From NCBI GenBank assembly GCA_963790545.1, contig CAWBPA010000015.1:44915-108914 (forward strand): 64,000 nucleotides of DNA, in the 5' to 3' direction. The notes under the pieces are model-generated. The model was given only the letters and a program-made list of their open reading frames with translations, made no database searches and was not told the origin of the DNA. Below, piece after piece: positions 55,186 to 64,000 of the stretch. Numbering within the stretch: position 1 is the stretch's first letter; each line of letters opens with the position of its first letter. Source of the DNA: DATBJG01 sp963790545. GTDB taxonomy: Bacteria; Acidobacteriota; Vicinamibacteria; Vicinamibacterales; JAMQPK01. The translations under genes and the position numbers were made by a program.

Positions 55186-57603
55186 ATGAATCGTCAGAAA
55201 CGTTCGCATCGAATGGTGGCCACCCTTGCAGCGCTGAGCTTGCTGGCGCAAACGTCAGCGCCCACGCTGATAGCCGTGCCCCTTCAGACTCAGACTGTGA
55301 CGAAACAGGCCGATCCGTCGGCCAAGCCCCCGGCGAAGGGAGTCCCACCCACTGGAGCAAAGCCGTCGCAGACGACGGTGGCGACGGCCGCAACGGCGCC
55401 GATCGACGGAGGCTGGCCGCGCGCGTACGACCTGCCGAGCGGTGGCAACATTCTCCTTTATCAGCCGCAGGTCGCCAGCTGGGAAGGGCAGAAAAACATC
55501 GTTGCGTTCAGCGCGGTGTCTTATCGCCCAAAGGCTGGTGACAAGCCTTCGATCGGCACGATCAAGGTCGAGGCCCTTACCGACGTGTCGCTCGAGGAGC
55601 GCCTGGTCAACCTGAAGAACCTGAAGATCGTCGAAGCCAACTTTCAGACCCTGCAGAAAGAGCAGGTGCGGGAAGTGACCGCCGTCATCGACAAGACGAT
55701 CCCACTGGAGGACCGTGTGATCGCGCTGGACCGTGTCCTGGCCAATATCGACAAGAGTCAGATCGTGCCGAAGAACGTCGAGGGTATCAAGGCCGATCCC
55801 CCCGGCATCTTCTTCAGTAAGACGCCCGCGGTGATCGTGAATCTCGACGGTGAACCGATCTGGAGCCCGATCATGGGCAACGATCTGACGTACGCGGTCA
55901 ACACGAACTGGGATCTCTTCCAGCACGAACCCACCAAGACGTACTACCTTCGGAACAATGACACCTGGTTGAAGACGGCCGACATCAAGGGGACCTGGTC
56001 GGCGGCTGGTACGCTGCCCGAGAGCTTCAAGAAATTGCCGGCGGAAGACAACTGGATGGACGTGAAAGCGAACCTGCCCGGAAAATCGCTCCAGGCATCT
56101 GCCGTCCCAAGAGTCTTCGTGAGCTTTCAGCCAGGTGAGCTCATCCTTCTCAGGGGCGAGCCGAGCTACCTGTTGGTGCAAGGCACGCAGCTGCTTTGGG
56201 TGAGCAATACCGAGAGTGACGTCTTCCGGATGGGGAAGACCGGAGCTGTGTATTATCTGGTGGCCGGCCGCTGGTTCTCGGCGCCCGATTTCATCGGACC
56301 GTGGACCTTTGCCACACCGTCCCTTCCCGAGGACTTCAAGAAGATCCCGCTCGAACACGATCGGTCTCGGGTGCTGGCCTCAGTTCCCGGCACGGATCAG
56401 GCAGCCGAAGCTGTGCTGATCACGCAGGTACCGCAGACCGCGCGCGTGAACAAGAAGGAGCTGAAGGCCCCCGATGTGGCGTTCCAGGGAGAGCCGGTGC
56501 TGCAACCCATCGAGACGACGACCGTCCAGCGCGCAGTCAACACGGACAAGGACGTCTTCAAGGTCGGCGATTCCTTCTACATGTGTTACCAGGGGGTTTG
56601 GTTCGTCAGCAAGAGCGCATCAGGGCCGTGGGAGGTGGCCAACTCCGTGCCGCAGGAAATCTACCAGATCCCGGTCAGCTCTCCAGCCCACCACGTCACG
56701 TACGTGACCATCGAAGAAGATGACGATGACAACGACGATTGGGTCGTGTATGCGGCGGCGGCGGGCTACACAGGGATGATGGTTGGGTGGGGCTGCACGA
56801 TGTGGGGCACCGGTTGGTACTATCCCCCCTACTACGGATATGGCGGCTTCTACCCGTACTACTACGGGCACTTCCCGACCTACGGGTACTCCGCGTGGTA
56901 CAACCCGTGGACGGGTGGATACGGGCGGAGCGCGGCCGTTTACGGTCCCTACGGCGGAGCCGGCGTGGGCGCCCGCTACAACCCCCGCACCGGAACCTAC
57001 GCGCGCGGCGCGGCGGCGTATGGGCCGTATGGCGCGCGCGGCGTCGCGCAGGCCTACAATCCTCGCACGGGCACATACGCAACCACGCGCCAGGGCTCGA
57101 ACGTGTACGGAAGTTGGGGATCGACGGCCGTCCAACGCGGCGACGATTGGGCGAAAACGAATCGGTACACGAACCGACAGACCGGGAACACGACGCGCAC
57201 GGTTAGAACGGACGAAGGCGGGGCGGTCACCCGCCGAGGTTCCGATGGAGGTGTCGTGGCCGCTGGCAGCGGGGGCAACATCTACGCTGGCAACGACGGG
57301 AATGCGTATCGACGGCAGGACGGTACCTGGCAGAAGTACGACAACGGCGGATGGTCGAACACAGACAAGCAGCCTAGCGGCGAAAGACCCCAGCCGACAA
57401 CTGGTGAGCGTCAAAGCTCGACGAGCAGCGTCGATCGCAGCACGACGGATCAGCTCAACCGCGATTCGAGGGCGCGCACTGAAGGGACGCAGCGGACGGG
57501 AGACTACGGCAGCTATCGGGGCGGCAGCAGCACGAGCACACGTGGGACAGGCAGCTACCGCGGCGGAGGCGGCTCGCGCGGAGGGGGTGGACGAAGGCGC
57601 TAG
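55186..57603 (+). CDS. Large exported low-complexity protein with three W/GPW modules and Gly/Tyr-rich tail
   Basis: 805 residues from the ATG at 55186 with AAAGGA upstream. A signal peptide is followed by a ~200-residue domain (GGWPRAYDLPSGGNILLYQP). Three repeats of about 90-100 residues share aromatic-turn motifs: YYLRNNDTWLKTADIKGTW, YYLVAGRWFSAPDFIGPW and YMCYQGVWFVSKSASGPW, each followed by a PE-x-F/I-x-K/Q-I/L-P motif. Then come an acidic patch (EEDDDDNDDW), a hydrophobic Gly/Tyr/Trp-rich stretch, tandem YNPRTGTYA repeats and a Ser/Thr/Gly/Arg tail ending GGGGRRR. Surface display is likely. The family is often labelled autotransporter in databases (recollection); no autotransporter barrel is seen. 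Confidence 0.8.
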   Translation: MNRQKRSHRMVATLAALSLLAQTSAPTLIAVPLQTQTVTKQADPSAKPPAKGVPPTGAKPSQTTVATAATAPIDGGWPRAYDLPSGGNILLYQPQVASWEGQKNIVAFSAVSYRPKAGDKPSIGTIKVEALTDVSLEERLVNLKNLKIVEANFQTLQKEQVREVTAVIDKTIPLEDRVIALDRVLANIDKSQIVPKNVEGIKADPPGIFFSKTPAVIVNLDGEPIWSPIMGNDLTYAVNTNWDLFQHEPTKTYYLRNNDTWLKTADIKGTWSAAGTLPESFKKLPAEDNWMDVKANLPGKSLQASAVPRVFVSFQPGELILLRGEPSYLLVQGTQLLWVSNTESDVFRMGKTGAVYYLVAGRWFSAPDFIGPWTFATPSLPEDFKKIPLEHDRSRVLASVPGTDQAAEAVLITQVPQTARVNKKELKAPDVAFQGEPVLQPIETTTVQRAVNTDKDVFKVGDSFYMCYQGVWFVSKSASGPWEVANSVPQEIYQIPVSSPAHHVTYVTIEEDDDDNDDWVVYAAAAGYTGMMVGWGCTMWGTGWYYPPYYGYGGFYPYYYGHFPTYGYSAWYNPWTGGYGRSAAVYGPYGGAGVGARYNPRTGTYARGAAAYGPYGARGVAQAYNPRTGTYATTRQGSNVYGSWGSTAVQRGDDWAKTNRYTNRQTGNTTRTVRTDEGGAVTRRGSDGGVVAAGSGGNIYAGNDGNAYRRQDGTWQKYDNGGWSNTDKQPSGERPQPTTGERQSSTSSVDRSTTDQLNRDSRARTEGTQRTGDYGSYRGGSSTSTRGTGSYRGGGGSRGGGGRRR

Positions 57604-57618
57604 GCGTACAATCTCAGC

Positions 57619-58359
57619 TCAGACGTGGGCGACCGTCTGGTCTTTCAGCATGTGATCGAGCCAGAGATTCGAGAGCTTCTCCTGCACGCTGTTCTGCCGG
57701 AGGCGCGCGGCGAGATTGACGAAATCCACGCGATCCATCTATCAGCGACAAGAGACCTTTCGGCTTGTCGACCCAGGCGCCGGTCAACGCAATACCCTCC
57801 ATCAGCAGCGGGACCGTATCCAGGCGAGGAGCGACCGACTCGTAATTCTGCAGGCGATAGAACTGGCCCGGACGGAAATGCCGCGCGGCGGCAGGCGCCT
57901 TCACGATCACTTCGAAGATGCTGGGCGTGAGCCGCACCACGTCCTCGACGTGCGCCTTGAAGTCGGCATCGAGGCGCTGCACGAAGGTTTCCCACGCTGT
58001 GTCTCGAGCGGGTTCGCTCGATGGATCCAGCGATGACAGTTGCGCCGGGCCGATGATCCATTCCGGTAGCTCGGGCCGCGGCCGCTGCACGTCAACAAGG
58101 CGCCAGTAGTCGAGCGTCTCAGGAAACCGGAAGATGACCCACTCGCGATACGCCCGACCGTGCAGACGCGCCCCACACCAACGCTTGAGGCTTTCGATCT
58201 TGAAGCGAAAGAAATCGTCCTGATTGCGCGTCGACGGCGCAGACGAGGCGGGTCAGGCGAACGATATGCCTGCCAGGTGTGCCACAGCGCGGGATCATCA
58301 GCCTCGACTTGTTCGCAGAAGCGTTCGTATAAGGACGCGAGACGCTCCGGGTTGTGCAA
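57619..58359 (-). pseudogene. Remnant of a large FAD/FNR-type oxidoreductase
   Basis: Fragments in three frames resemble parts of one long oxidoreductase. Near 58359: LASLYERFCEQVEADDPALW. Next, FFRFKIESLKRWCGARLHGR and EWVIFRFPETLDYWRLVDVQ. Then a ferredoxin-reductase-like FAD domain: HFRPGQFYRLQNYESVAP with LLMEGIALTGAWVDKPKGLL. Last, a short end in a third frame (VDFVNLAARLRQNSVQEKLS). The NAD-binding half and the iron-sulfur region expected between and after these pieces are absent, so this is a deleted relic and not merely an assembly error. It lies upstream of and divergent from the M50 gene. Confidence 0.6.
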
Positions 58360-58391
58360 GTTGCCGAAGGTGTTTACCCCGTCAGCTCATA

Positions 58392-59501
58392 ATGATGGGC
58401 ATGACATGGTCCTGGAAACTGGCACGCATTGCAGGCATTGACGTCTACGTCCATGCCACGTTTCTCATCATCGTCGCCTGGATCGGCGTACTGCATTGGA
58501 ACAAGAGTCAGAGCATTGGCGCCGTGGTGGAGGGGGTTGGATTCATCCTGGCGCTTTTTGCGTGCGTGGTGATGCACGAGTTTGGCCATGCGCTCACGGC
58601 AGCGCGTTATGGGATCCGCACCCGCGATATCACGCTGCTGCCAATCGGAGGCGTTGCCCGACTCGAGCGAATGCCGGACCAGCCGGTGCAGGAGCTGAAG
58701 GTCGCACTCGCCGGGCCAGCCGTGAACGTGGTCATCGCGCTTCTGCTCTTTGGCTGGCTGCAGGTATCCGGGGGTGGCGAATCGCTCGATCGGGTGAGCG
58801 TGGCCACAGGTGGGTTTTCCGAGCGAGTAATGCTCGCTAACGTCTTCCTCGCGGGCTTCAACCTGCTCCCGGCCTTCCCCATGGATGGCGGGCGCGCGCT
58901 GCGAGCGCTCCTGGCGACGCGGATGGAGTACACGAAGGCGACACAGCGTGCGGCGCTCATCGGCCAGGGTATGGCCATCCTGTTCGCCTTCATCGGACTG
59001 CAGGGGAATCCGATGCTGATCTTCATCGCGCTGTTCGTCTGGATTGGCGCGGGACAAGAGGCCAGCATGGTCCAGATGGAGTCCGCGCTCGCCGGCATTC
59101 CCGTGCGTCGCGCGATGCTCACCGACTTTCGGACGGTGACGCCAACGAGCACGCTTGGAGAGGCTGCGGATCTCGTCCTGACAGGGTCACAGCAGGACTT
59201 TCCCGTCGTCACAGATGGGCGTCTCCTGGGCATGCTGACGCGGGGCGACCTGATCGAAGCTCTGACACGACGTGGTCGAGACGCGATCGTCGGCGACCAC
59301 ATGAAACGGGAGTGCGCGACCGCCGACGTGTTGGAGATGCTCGAACCGGTGCTCGGGCGTCTCCAGAGTCTGGGCTGCCACACCTTACCGATTACGGCGC
59401 GTGGCTCCTTGATTGGTCTCGTCACGCTGGACAATGTCGGAGAGTTCCTGATGATTCAAGCGGCCGAACAGAAACGATTGGCCGCAGTGAGCCGCGGTTG
59501 A
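58392..59501 (+). CDS. M50-family site-2 protease with C-terminal CBS pair
   Basis: 369 residues from the ATG at 58392 (58395 and 58401 are alternatives). Catalytic zinc motif HEFGH at 62-66, second motif NLLPAFPMDGGRAL, and about six TM helices. The C-terminal ~130 residues form two CBS domains (VRRAMLTDFRTVTPTSTLGE, LGCHTLPITARGSLIGLVTL), which bind adenosyl ligands. Site-2 proteases cleave membrane-bound anti-sigma factors or similar; CBS-bearing members may respond to energy state. The open frame extends upstream but only over the antisense of the relic. Confidence 0.9.
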   Translation: MMGMTWSWKLARIAGIDVYVHATFLIIVAWIGVLHWNKSQSIGAVVEGVGFILALFACVVMHEFGHALTAARYGIRTRDITLLPIGGVARLERMPDQPVQELKVALAGPAVNVVIALLLFGWLQVSGGGESLDRVSVATGGFSERVMLANVFLAGFNLLPAFPMDGGRALRALLATRMEYTKATQRAALIGQGMAILFAFIGLQGNPMLIFIALFVWIGAGQEASMVQMESALAGIPVRRAMLTDFRTVTPTSTLGEAADLVLTGSQQDFPVVTDGRLLGMLTRGDLIEALTRRGRDAIVGDHMKRECATADVLEMLEPVLGRLQSLGCHTLPITARGSLIGLVTLDNVGEFLMIQAAEQKRLAAVSRG

Positions 59502-59511
59502 TGCAGGCCTG

Positions 59512-59706
59512 CTATCCTGCGCTGTCGACAACGGTTCTGGCGATTCGCTCGAATTTGTGCTGACTCACTAGTTCGTTGATGACTGCCGCAATCGCGTTCG
59601 TTTTCGCGTCGCCGGTCGATGAATTCATCTCCTTAACGAGCGCATCGCGCTTGGCATCGCGCCAGCCCTTCATCTCGGCCACGAGGTCGGCCTGGCCGAC
59701 GGACAC
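59512..59706 (-). CDS. Small protein or C-terminal fragment of unknown family
   Basis: 64 residues from a GTG at 59706, helical and charged (LVAEMKGWRDAKRDALVKEM, AIAAVINELVSQHKFERIAR). The pattern resembles the C-terminal end of small secreted helical proteins seen in environmental genomes, but no signal peptide is present and no good ribosome-binding site is visible. It may be a remnant. Confidence 0.35.
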   Translation of the reverse strand: MSVGQADLVAEMKGWRDAKRDALVKEMNSSTGDAKTNAIAAVINELVSQHKFERIARTVVDSAG

Positions 59707-59915
59707 TACCCGAACTGAGGAATGTTCCCCGTTTGCGGGAAAAATTCAGCAACCGTGAGATTCTCTCGACGCAGAGTCGCAGCGTCAGGCGCACGGTGGT
59801 GCGGTCTCGGCGGAGGCGTTCTCGCCAGGCCTGAGCCGGCATCGCTTGTGCAGCACCCAGCGACGTGACACGGAATTGCCGGAATTCCGTCGGTCGCAAG
59901 ACACAGAGGTGCACA

Positions 59916-60227
59916 ATGGTCAATCCTGAGAATCCCGTCACCTGCCAGTGGCTCACGCCGACGCGCCTCATGCCATACCCGTATGGTTTTGACGAAAAGG
60001 CCAAGCCCTGGAGTTGCATTCGCGATGGCTGCCCGCGCCCGCTCACACCGAGTGAGCTTCGTGAGTGTGCCACGTGCCCGCGTTGGGAGCTCCGGACGTT
60101 CGACGCGATACGACGCGATTTGGTGTTTGAAGCATGGGGCACAGGCATTGCAGTTCCTGAACCCACGGCGTTCGACGATGTAAAACGAAACCTCGTGCTG
60201 GAGGCATGGGGCGTGGGATCTGACTAG
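59916..60227 (+). CDS. Small Cys-containing protein with a duplicated FD-x(6)-EAWG motif
   Basis: 103 residues, ATG at 59916 with AGAGGTG upstream. The N-terminal half has Cys residues in CQW and CIRDGCPRPLTPSELRECATC, spaced to suggest a metal site. The C-terminal half contains two related segments: FDAIRRDLVFEAWGTGI and FDDVKRNLVLEAWGVGS. I do not recognise the family. About 210 bases before it hold no clear gene. Confidence 0.6.
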   Translation: MVNPENPVTCQWLTPTRLMPYPYGFDEKAKPWSCIRDGCPRPLTPSELRECATCPRWELRTFDAIRRDLVFEAWGTGIAVPEPTAFDDVKRNLVLEAWGVGSD

Positions 60228-60303
60228 TGGGCCGTCTGTGGATCCATCGCCGCTCTAAACCACGAAGGACCGGCCACACAGCGCGAAGCTGTTCGAGTGC
60301 GGC

Positions 60304-61235
60304 ATGAAAATTGGCGTCGTCGGCTGCGGCCTGGTCGGCTCGACCTCGGCCTACGCGTTGGTGATGAGCGGCGTGGGGCGGGAGATAGTGCTGGTGGACG
60401 TGAATCGTGCGCGCGCCGAGGCCGAAGCCAACGACATCTACCACGCGGTGCCGTTCGCGCACCCGCTGACCGTGCGTGCGGGGAGTACGCGGACCTCGAC
60501 GAGGCGCGCGTGGTCGTGATCGCCGGCGGCGTGGCACAGAAACCCGGTGAAACCCGCCTGCAGCTGCTGCAGCGCAACGCCGACGTGTTCCGCCAGATCG
60601 TCCCATCGGTAATCCGCGCCGCGCCAGGCGCGGTCCTGCTGGTCGTCACTAATCCGGTGGATGTCATGACCCACTTGGCGGCTCACTTCGCCGCCGACTT
60701 CGGCGTGCCACACACGCGGGTGTTCGGGTCAGGCACGACGCTGGACACGGCGAGATTTCGCACGCTCATAGGACGCCACTTCGACGTTGATCCGCAGCAC
60801 GTGCATGCCTATGTGATCGGCGAGCACGGCGACTCCGAGGTGCTTGTCTGGTCGCAAGCCACGATCGCGGGGCTGAGTCTCGACAGGTTCGTGAAGGTTC
60901 AGGGCACACCCCACACCGGAGATGAGCGAAAGAACATCGACGAAAAGGTCCGACGGGCGGCCTATCAGATCATCGCGGGCAAGGGTGCGACCTACTACGG
61001 CATCGGCAGCGCGGTAGCGCGGATCATCGACGTCCTTCTGCACAATCAGCGCGCCATTCTGACGATTTGTTCGCGCATCACCGGTGTACCAGACTGCGAC
61101 GGCGTCACGCTGTCGCTACCGCACCTCATCGGCGGCGATGGTGTGCGGAGCACGATTCCGCTGGCGCTCGATGCAACGGAACGCGAGGGGCTGCGCGGAG
61201 CGCGGGAGCTCTGCGCGAGGCCATTCGGTCGCTGA
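60304..61235 (+). CDS. ldh: L-lactate dehydrogenase (one frameshift near 60487)
   Basis: About 310 residues after correction. NAD-binding GVVGCGLVGST at the N-terminus with Asp in EIVLVDVN; substrate loop GGVAQKPGETRLQLLQRN, where Gln (not Arg) before KPGETR marks lactate rather than malate specificity; VTNPVDVMTHL; VFGSGTTLDTARFR; catalytic His in GEHGDSEV. The break is a missing G in a GGGG run (GCGGGGAGTAC); adding it restores RAGEYADLDEARVVV. It reduces pyruvate to L-lactate with NADH, useful under oxygen limitation. Confidence 0.9.
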
Positions 61236-61266
61236 ATTTGTAAGGAAGCAACCGGCCGAGGACGAG

Positions 61267-62238
61267 TCACCCGGACGACGATGTTGGAGAATGCGCTGTG
61301 GGCGACAGGCCGGAATCGGCCGATAGCCAGTCCCGAAGGCGCGGCTCGACCCAATCCAGCGTCACGAGAAACAGCGCTGCAATCGTCAGATTGAAGATGA
61401 CGTGCGCCCATGCGACGGCTATGCCTGGGTCCGCGGCAAAAGCCACGACTGCACGCGCGAACGAATCCAGGAACGGGAAATAGATCAGAACGCCGACCAC
61501 GTTGAACAGACTATTCGCGGTTGCGGTTGCCCGGGCGACAGGCTTCATCCCGACGCTCGCGATGAGCGCCGTCGTCGTCGAACCCACGTTGGCACCAATC
61601 ACGATCGGGATTGCCGCCTGCGGAGGCAGCACACCCTGCTGGACCAGCAGGATTGCCACGCCTGTGGTGACGCTGCTGGACTGAATGAGGGCCGTGAAGA
61701 CGAGACCCGAGACGACGCCCAGCCAGGCCGTCTCGGCAAGCGCGAGCCATTCCTTGAACAACGGCTGATCCTGCAGGAGCTTGAGCTCCGCCGAGACGAG
61801 ATCGAGAGCGAAGAAAATCAGTCCAAAGTAGAAGACGGCCTTGCCAACCACTCGTCCTCGGACCGGCAAGGCGGATACCAGCGCCCCAAGAACAATGAAT
61901 ACGGGGCCAATTCCGGTGAGCTTGAACGACACAAGCCAGGCGGTCGCCGTTGTGCCAACGTTGGACCCAAGCAGAATACCAAGGCTGGCGCGGAAGGAGA
62001 TCACGGACGCATCCACGAGCGCCGTTGTCAGCGCGGTCACCGCGCTGCTCGACTGCACGACGGCGGTGGCCAGCGCTCCGACGGCGAAACCGCGCCAGCG
62101 GCTTGCCGTGACTCGCGCCAGCCACGATTGCAGTGCGGCCCCGCCGACGGTCTGCAGCTCGCGACTGAACCCGTGCAGCCCGTAGAGAAAAAGCACGATG
62201 GCTGAGAGCGCGGCAATCAGCCCCTGCAGCCCGGTCAT
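61267..62238 (-). CDS. Na/Pi-cotransporter family protein
   Basis: 323 residues with the two inverted repeats of the family: TAVVQSSSAVTALTTALVDA with GSNVGTTATAW in the first and ALIQSSSVTTGVAILLVQQG with GANVGSTTTALIAS in the second. QSSS motifs form the substrate and sodium site. The C-terminal PhoU-like cytosolic domain found in many NptA/YjbB-type members is absent; the protein ends soon after the last TM. It probably imports or exports phosphate with sodium. Confidence 0.9.
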   Translation of the reverse strand: MTGLQGLIAALSAIVLFLYGLHGFSRELQTVGGAALQSWLARVTASRWRGFAVGALATAVVQSSSAVTALTTALVDASVISFRASLGILLGSNVGTTATAWLVSFKLTGIGPVFIVLGALVSALPVRGRVVGKAVFYFGLIFFALDLVSAELKLLQDQPLFKEWLALAETAWLGVVSGLVFTALIQSSSVTTGVAILLVQQGVLPPQAAIPIVIGANVGSTTTALIASVGMKPVARATATANSLFNVVGVLIYFPFLDSFARAVVAFAADPGIAVAWAHVIFNLTIAALFLVTLDWVEPRLRDWLSADSGLSPTAHSPTSSSG

Positions 62239-62298
62239 ACTTACCCCCGCGACGCCGGCAACCAGTTGAGCGGAGGACGGAGCGAGAGTTTCATGTCG

Positions 62299-62728
62299 TC
62301 ACGGGCTGGCCTTCCCGGTTTCCGCTCGATACATCCGGCTCACGACAGCAAAAAAGAAGCCCGTGGACCAGCCACACATCAGAATGCCCGTCAGCGCCTC
62401 GACGCCGCCGACCAGCCACCACTCTTTGGGCAACACGACATCTCCATAGCCGGTGGTCGTGTAGGTGACGGCGCTGAAATAGAAGGCCGTATTCAGGTCG
62501 GTGATGGCACCCCTCCAGAAGTAGAGGAACGCCCAAACGGACACTTCGAAAAGATGCAGGAGGACGACCCATCCTGCCATGCCGATGAGACGCCACGTCC
62601 CTTGCCAGAATGGCCCTAACGACTGTGGCTGGCGGCTCAGCCAGCGTAAGGCCGATGTCAGGCCGCCGGCGTGGATGGCCACGCACAGGGCCATAAAAAG
62701 ACCAGGCGATCAGTAGCTTCGATAGCAT
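62299..62728 (-). CDS. Two-TM potassium channel (one frameshift near 62690)
   Basis: About 142 residues after correction. The pore has selectivity filter TTTGYGD between two TM helices (MAGWVVLLHLFEVSVWAFLY and ALTGILMCGWSTGFFFAVVS). An ATG at 62728 opens MLSKLLIAWSF; one extra T in a TTTTT run separates it from MALCVAIHAGGL. No cytoplasmic RCK domain is present. It lies about 60 bases from the end of the Na/Pi gene on the same strand. Confidence 0.82.
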
Positions 62729-62789
62729 CGGTCAGTTATTCGTCGTCGAATCCGGCTTGTCCTCCGCAGGCACAGACTCAGCGCGCCTA

Positions 62790-63966
62790 CTAGAAGTATT
62801 GGAGGAACGATTGGGGATGAGCGGCCTTCACGGTCCGATACCAGCGGCACGCCGGGTAGAGCATCACGAGCAGGACTGCCGATGCAATGTAGGTCGTCGA
62901 CAGGTCCCCCACACCGCGAAGCCCTAGGTAGGTGGCTGGCACCTCGAGTACCAGGCGATGCGCGAGATAGAAGAACATGGCGGTCTGCCCGAACACCAGG
63001 AGCACGCCGTTCTCCCGAACCCCGATGCGCAGCTCGATCGTTCTGAGCAGTGCCAGGCAGAGGAAGAGCAGGCCCAGCTCGAGCGTGGCATACGTGAGCG
63101 ACGGCGGGTACTTGCTAACGTGCAGCCACTGTAACCACGAGTTGTCCGCGCGGTGCAAGAACATATCGCCGTATCCGCCGACGCCACGGACGACCGCGAA
63201 GACGAGCAGGCACGCAACGCCGCAAATCCATAAGACCGTCTTCCCGGAAACCCGGCTCGTCCCGGCGCAACGGGACCAGGTGGCGGCCGAAGACCCAGCC
63301 GAGCATCATGATGGCCAGCCAAGGGAGCAACGGATACTTCACGGCAATGGTGTCGCTGCCATAGGTCGCCACGGTGAACGCGGCCAACAGCGAGGAGTTT
63401 CCAGGCGGATGCCAGACCCAGCCGGTAGGGATTTCTCCCAGCACGATCCAGCCCACGGACAGGCCTAACAGCGCCTTGGTGGACAGCCGCCGGAGCGGGA
63501 CCATGCAGATCATGGAGAGCCCGATCGCCAGCAGCACCTGAAAGGTCCAGCGGCCCGACCCCAGCGAGATGATTGTGGGATCCAGCAGGGCGATGATCGC
63601 GCCGCGCGTCAGGATGCTTTTGTCAATCGCCCAGGCGTTCACGCTGTGGATCGCACGCCGTTCTATGCTCAGTGCGAGGGATGTACCCGCAAGAAACACG
63701 AACGTCGGCGCACACAGGTGCGTCATCCAGCGTGTGAAAAATTCTCCCACCGGAAGCGCCATCGTCGCGGCATCCGTGTACGCCGCGGAATCCTGGGCCA
63801 CCTGGTTGTGCAGGCGGTCGAACGCCATCGAGGCGTGATCGATGACCATCAGCACCATGACGACGCCGCGCATCCAGTCGATTGTGGCAATCCGGTGCGA
63901 GGCCCGCGCGGCCGCTGTCGCTGGCGCGGCTCGGTCGGCCGCAGTCCGGACTGGGTCGCCTGGCAC
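62790..63966 (-). CDS. DUF1624 / HGSNAT-like membrane acyltransferase (one frameshift near 63255)
   Basis: About 391 residues after correction from a GTG at 63966; the frame is open to the window edge, so the true start may lie outside. The family signature RIATIDWMRGVVMVLMVIDH is at the N-terminus, followed by 8-10 TM helices (TRWMTHLCAPTFVFLAGTSL, LLGLSVGWIVLGEIPTGWVW, and in the second frame TVLWICGVACLLVFAVVRGV and LLVFGQTAMFFYLAHRLVLE). One base near CCGGGAAG separates the frames. Family members transfer acetyl or other acyl groups across the membrane to sugars; substrate unknown. Confidence 0.85.
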
Positions 63967-64000
63967 GACGACCGTCGCGGCGGCCCGTGGTGTATCGTCA

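Noticed and set aside
58256..58275. A -24/-12 promoter before the M50 gene
   Set aside because: Spacing fits, but several consensus positions fail in both halves.

Overview
The window is GC-rich and gene-dense and has no transposase, phage gene or CRISPR array that I can see. Its two large Oar-type TonB-dependent receptors carry an N-terminal carboxypeptidase-regulatory-like domain. With these come many secreted DUF families (DUF3300, DUF2950, DUF4136, DUF3011), several PAS/GAF sigma-54 activators and a compact atpH. Together they suggest a Gram-negative Acidobacteriota genome, probably Vicinamibacteria-like. That is an inference from family composition; no 16S or ribosomal marker is present. 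At least thirteen genes, including atpC, L-lactate dehydrogenase and both MscS channels, are broken by one-base indels, several of them in homopolymers. This points to an assembly with residual long-read indels, and I annotate these genes as single frameshift-bearing CDSs.

Layout. Positions 1-2000: tail of a WD40-like protein, a double-HTH protein and tRNA-Arg(TCT). Positions 2089-8670: an Oar-type receptor, a MOSC/VOC pair divergent from an AraC regulator, a decayed sigma-54 activator and a second AraC-type regulator. Positions 8839-14880: receptor, sensor kinase with an ABC-type ligand-binding domain, NarL response regulator, stand-alone receiver. This looks like one transport-and-sensing operon. 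Positions 14975-21258 (minus): a secretion/porin/hydrolase group of DUF3011-barrel, amidohydrolase, porin, glutaminase and DUF481. Positions 21510-31514 (minus): the F1Fo ATP synthase operon atpBEFHAGDC, continuing by a GTGA overlap into an MscS channel and then a SulP transporter.

Positions 31866-64000 read as an envelope and stress region: a PAS-GAF sigma-54 activator, PPK2, DUF3300 and DUF2950, a GH63-type glucosidase, a Popeye-like cyclic-nucleotide-binding membrane protein, an alginate-export-type porin, a second MscS, a DUF3302/HlyD/NodT export set, and two further sigma-54 activators that share an almost identical AAA+ cassette. After these come small secreted proteins, a large low-complexity surface protein, an M50-CBS protease, L-lactate dehydrogenase, a Na/Pi symporter, a K+ channel and a DUF1624 acyltransferase. 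Several of these genes have -24/-12 (GG-N10-GC) promoter candidates upstream, so I propose a local RpoN-controlled envelope regulon.

Intergenic DNA is unusually structured. A dispersed family of TAG-hairpin palindromes has compensatory stem changes. Four runs of tandem repeats are phased at exactly seven bases. A repeated element of about 57 bases sits just upstream of exported-protein genes, and there is a 116-base imperfect palindrome.
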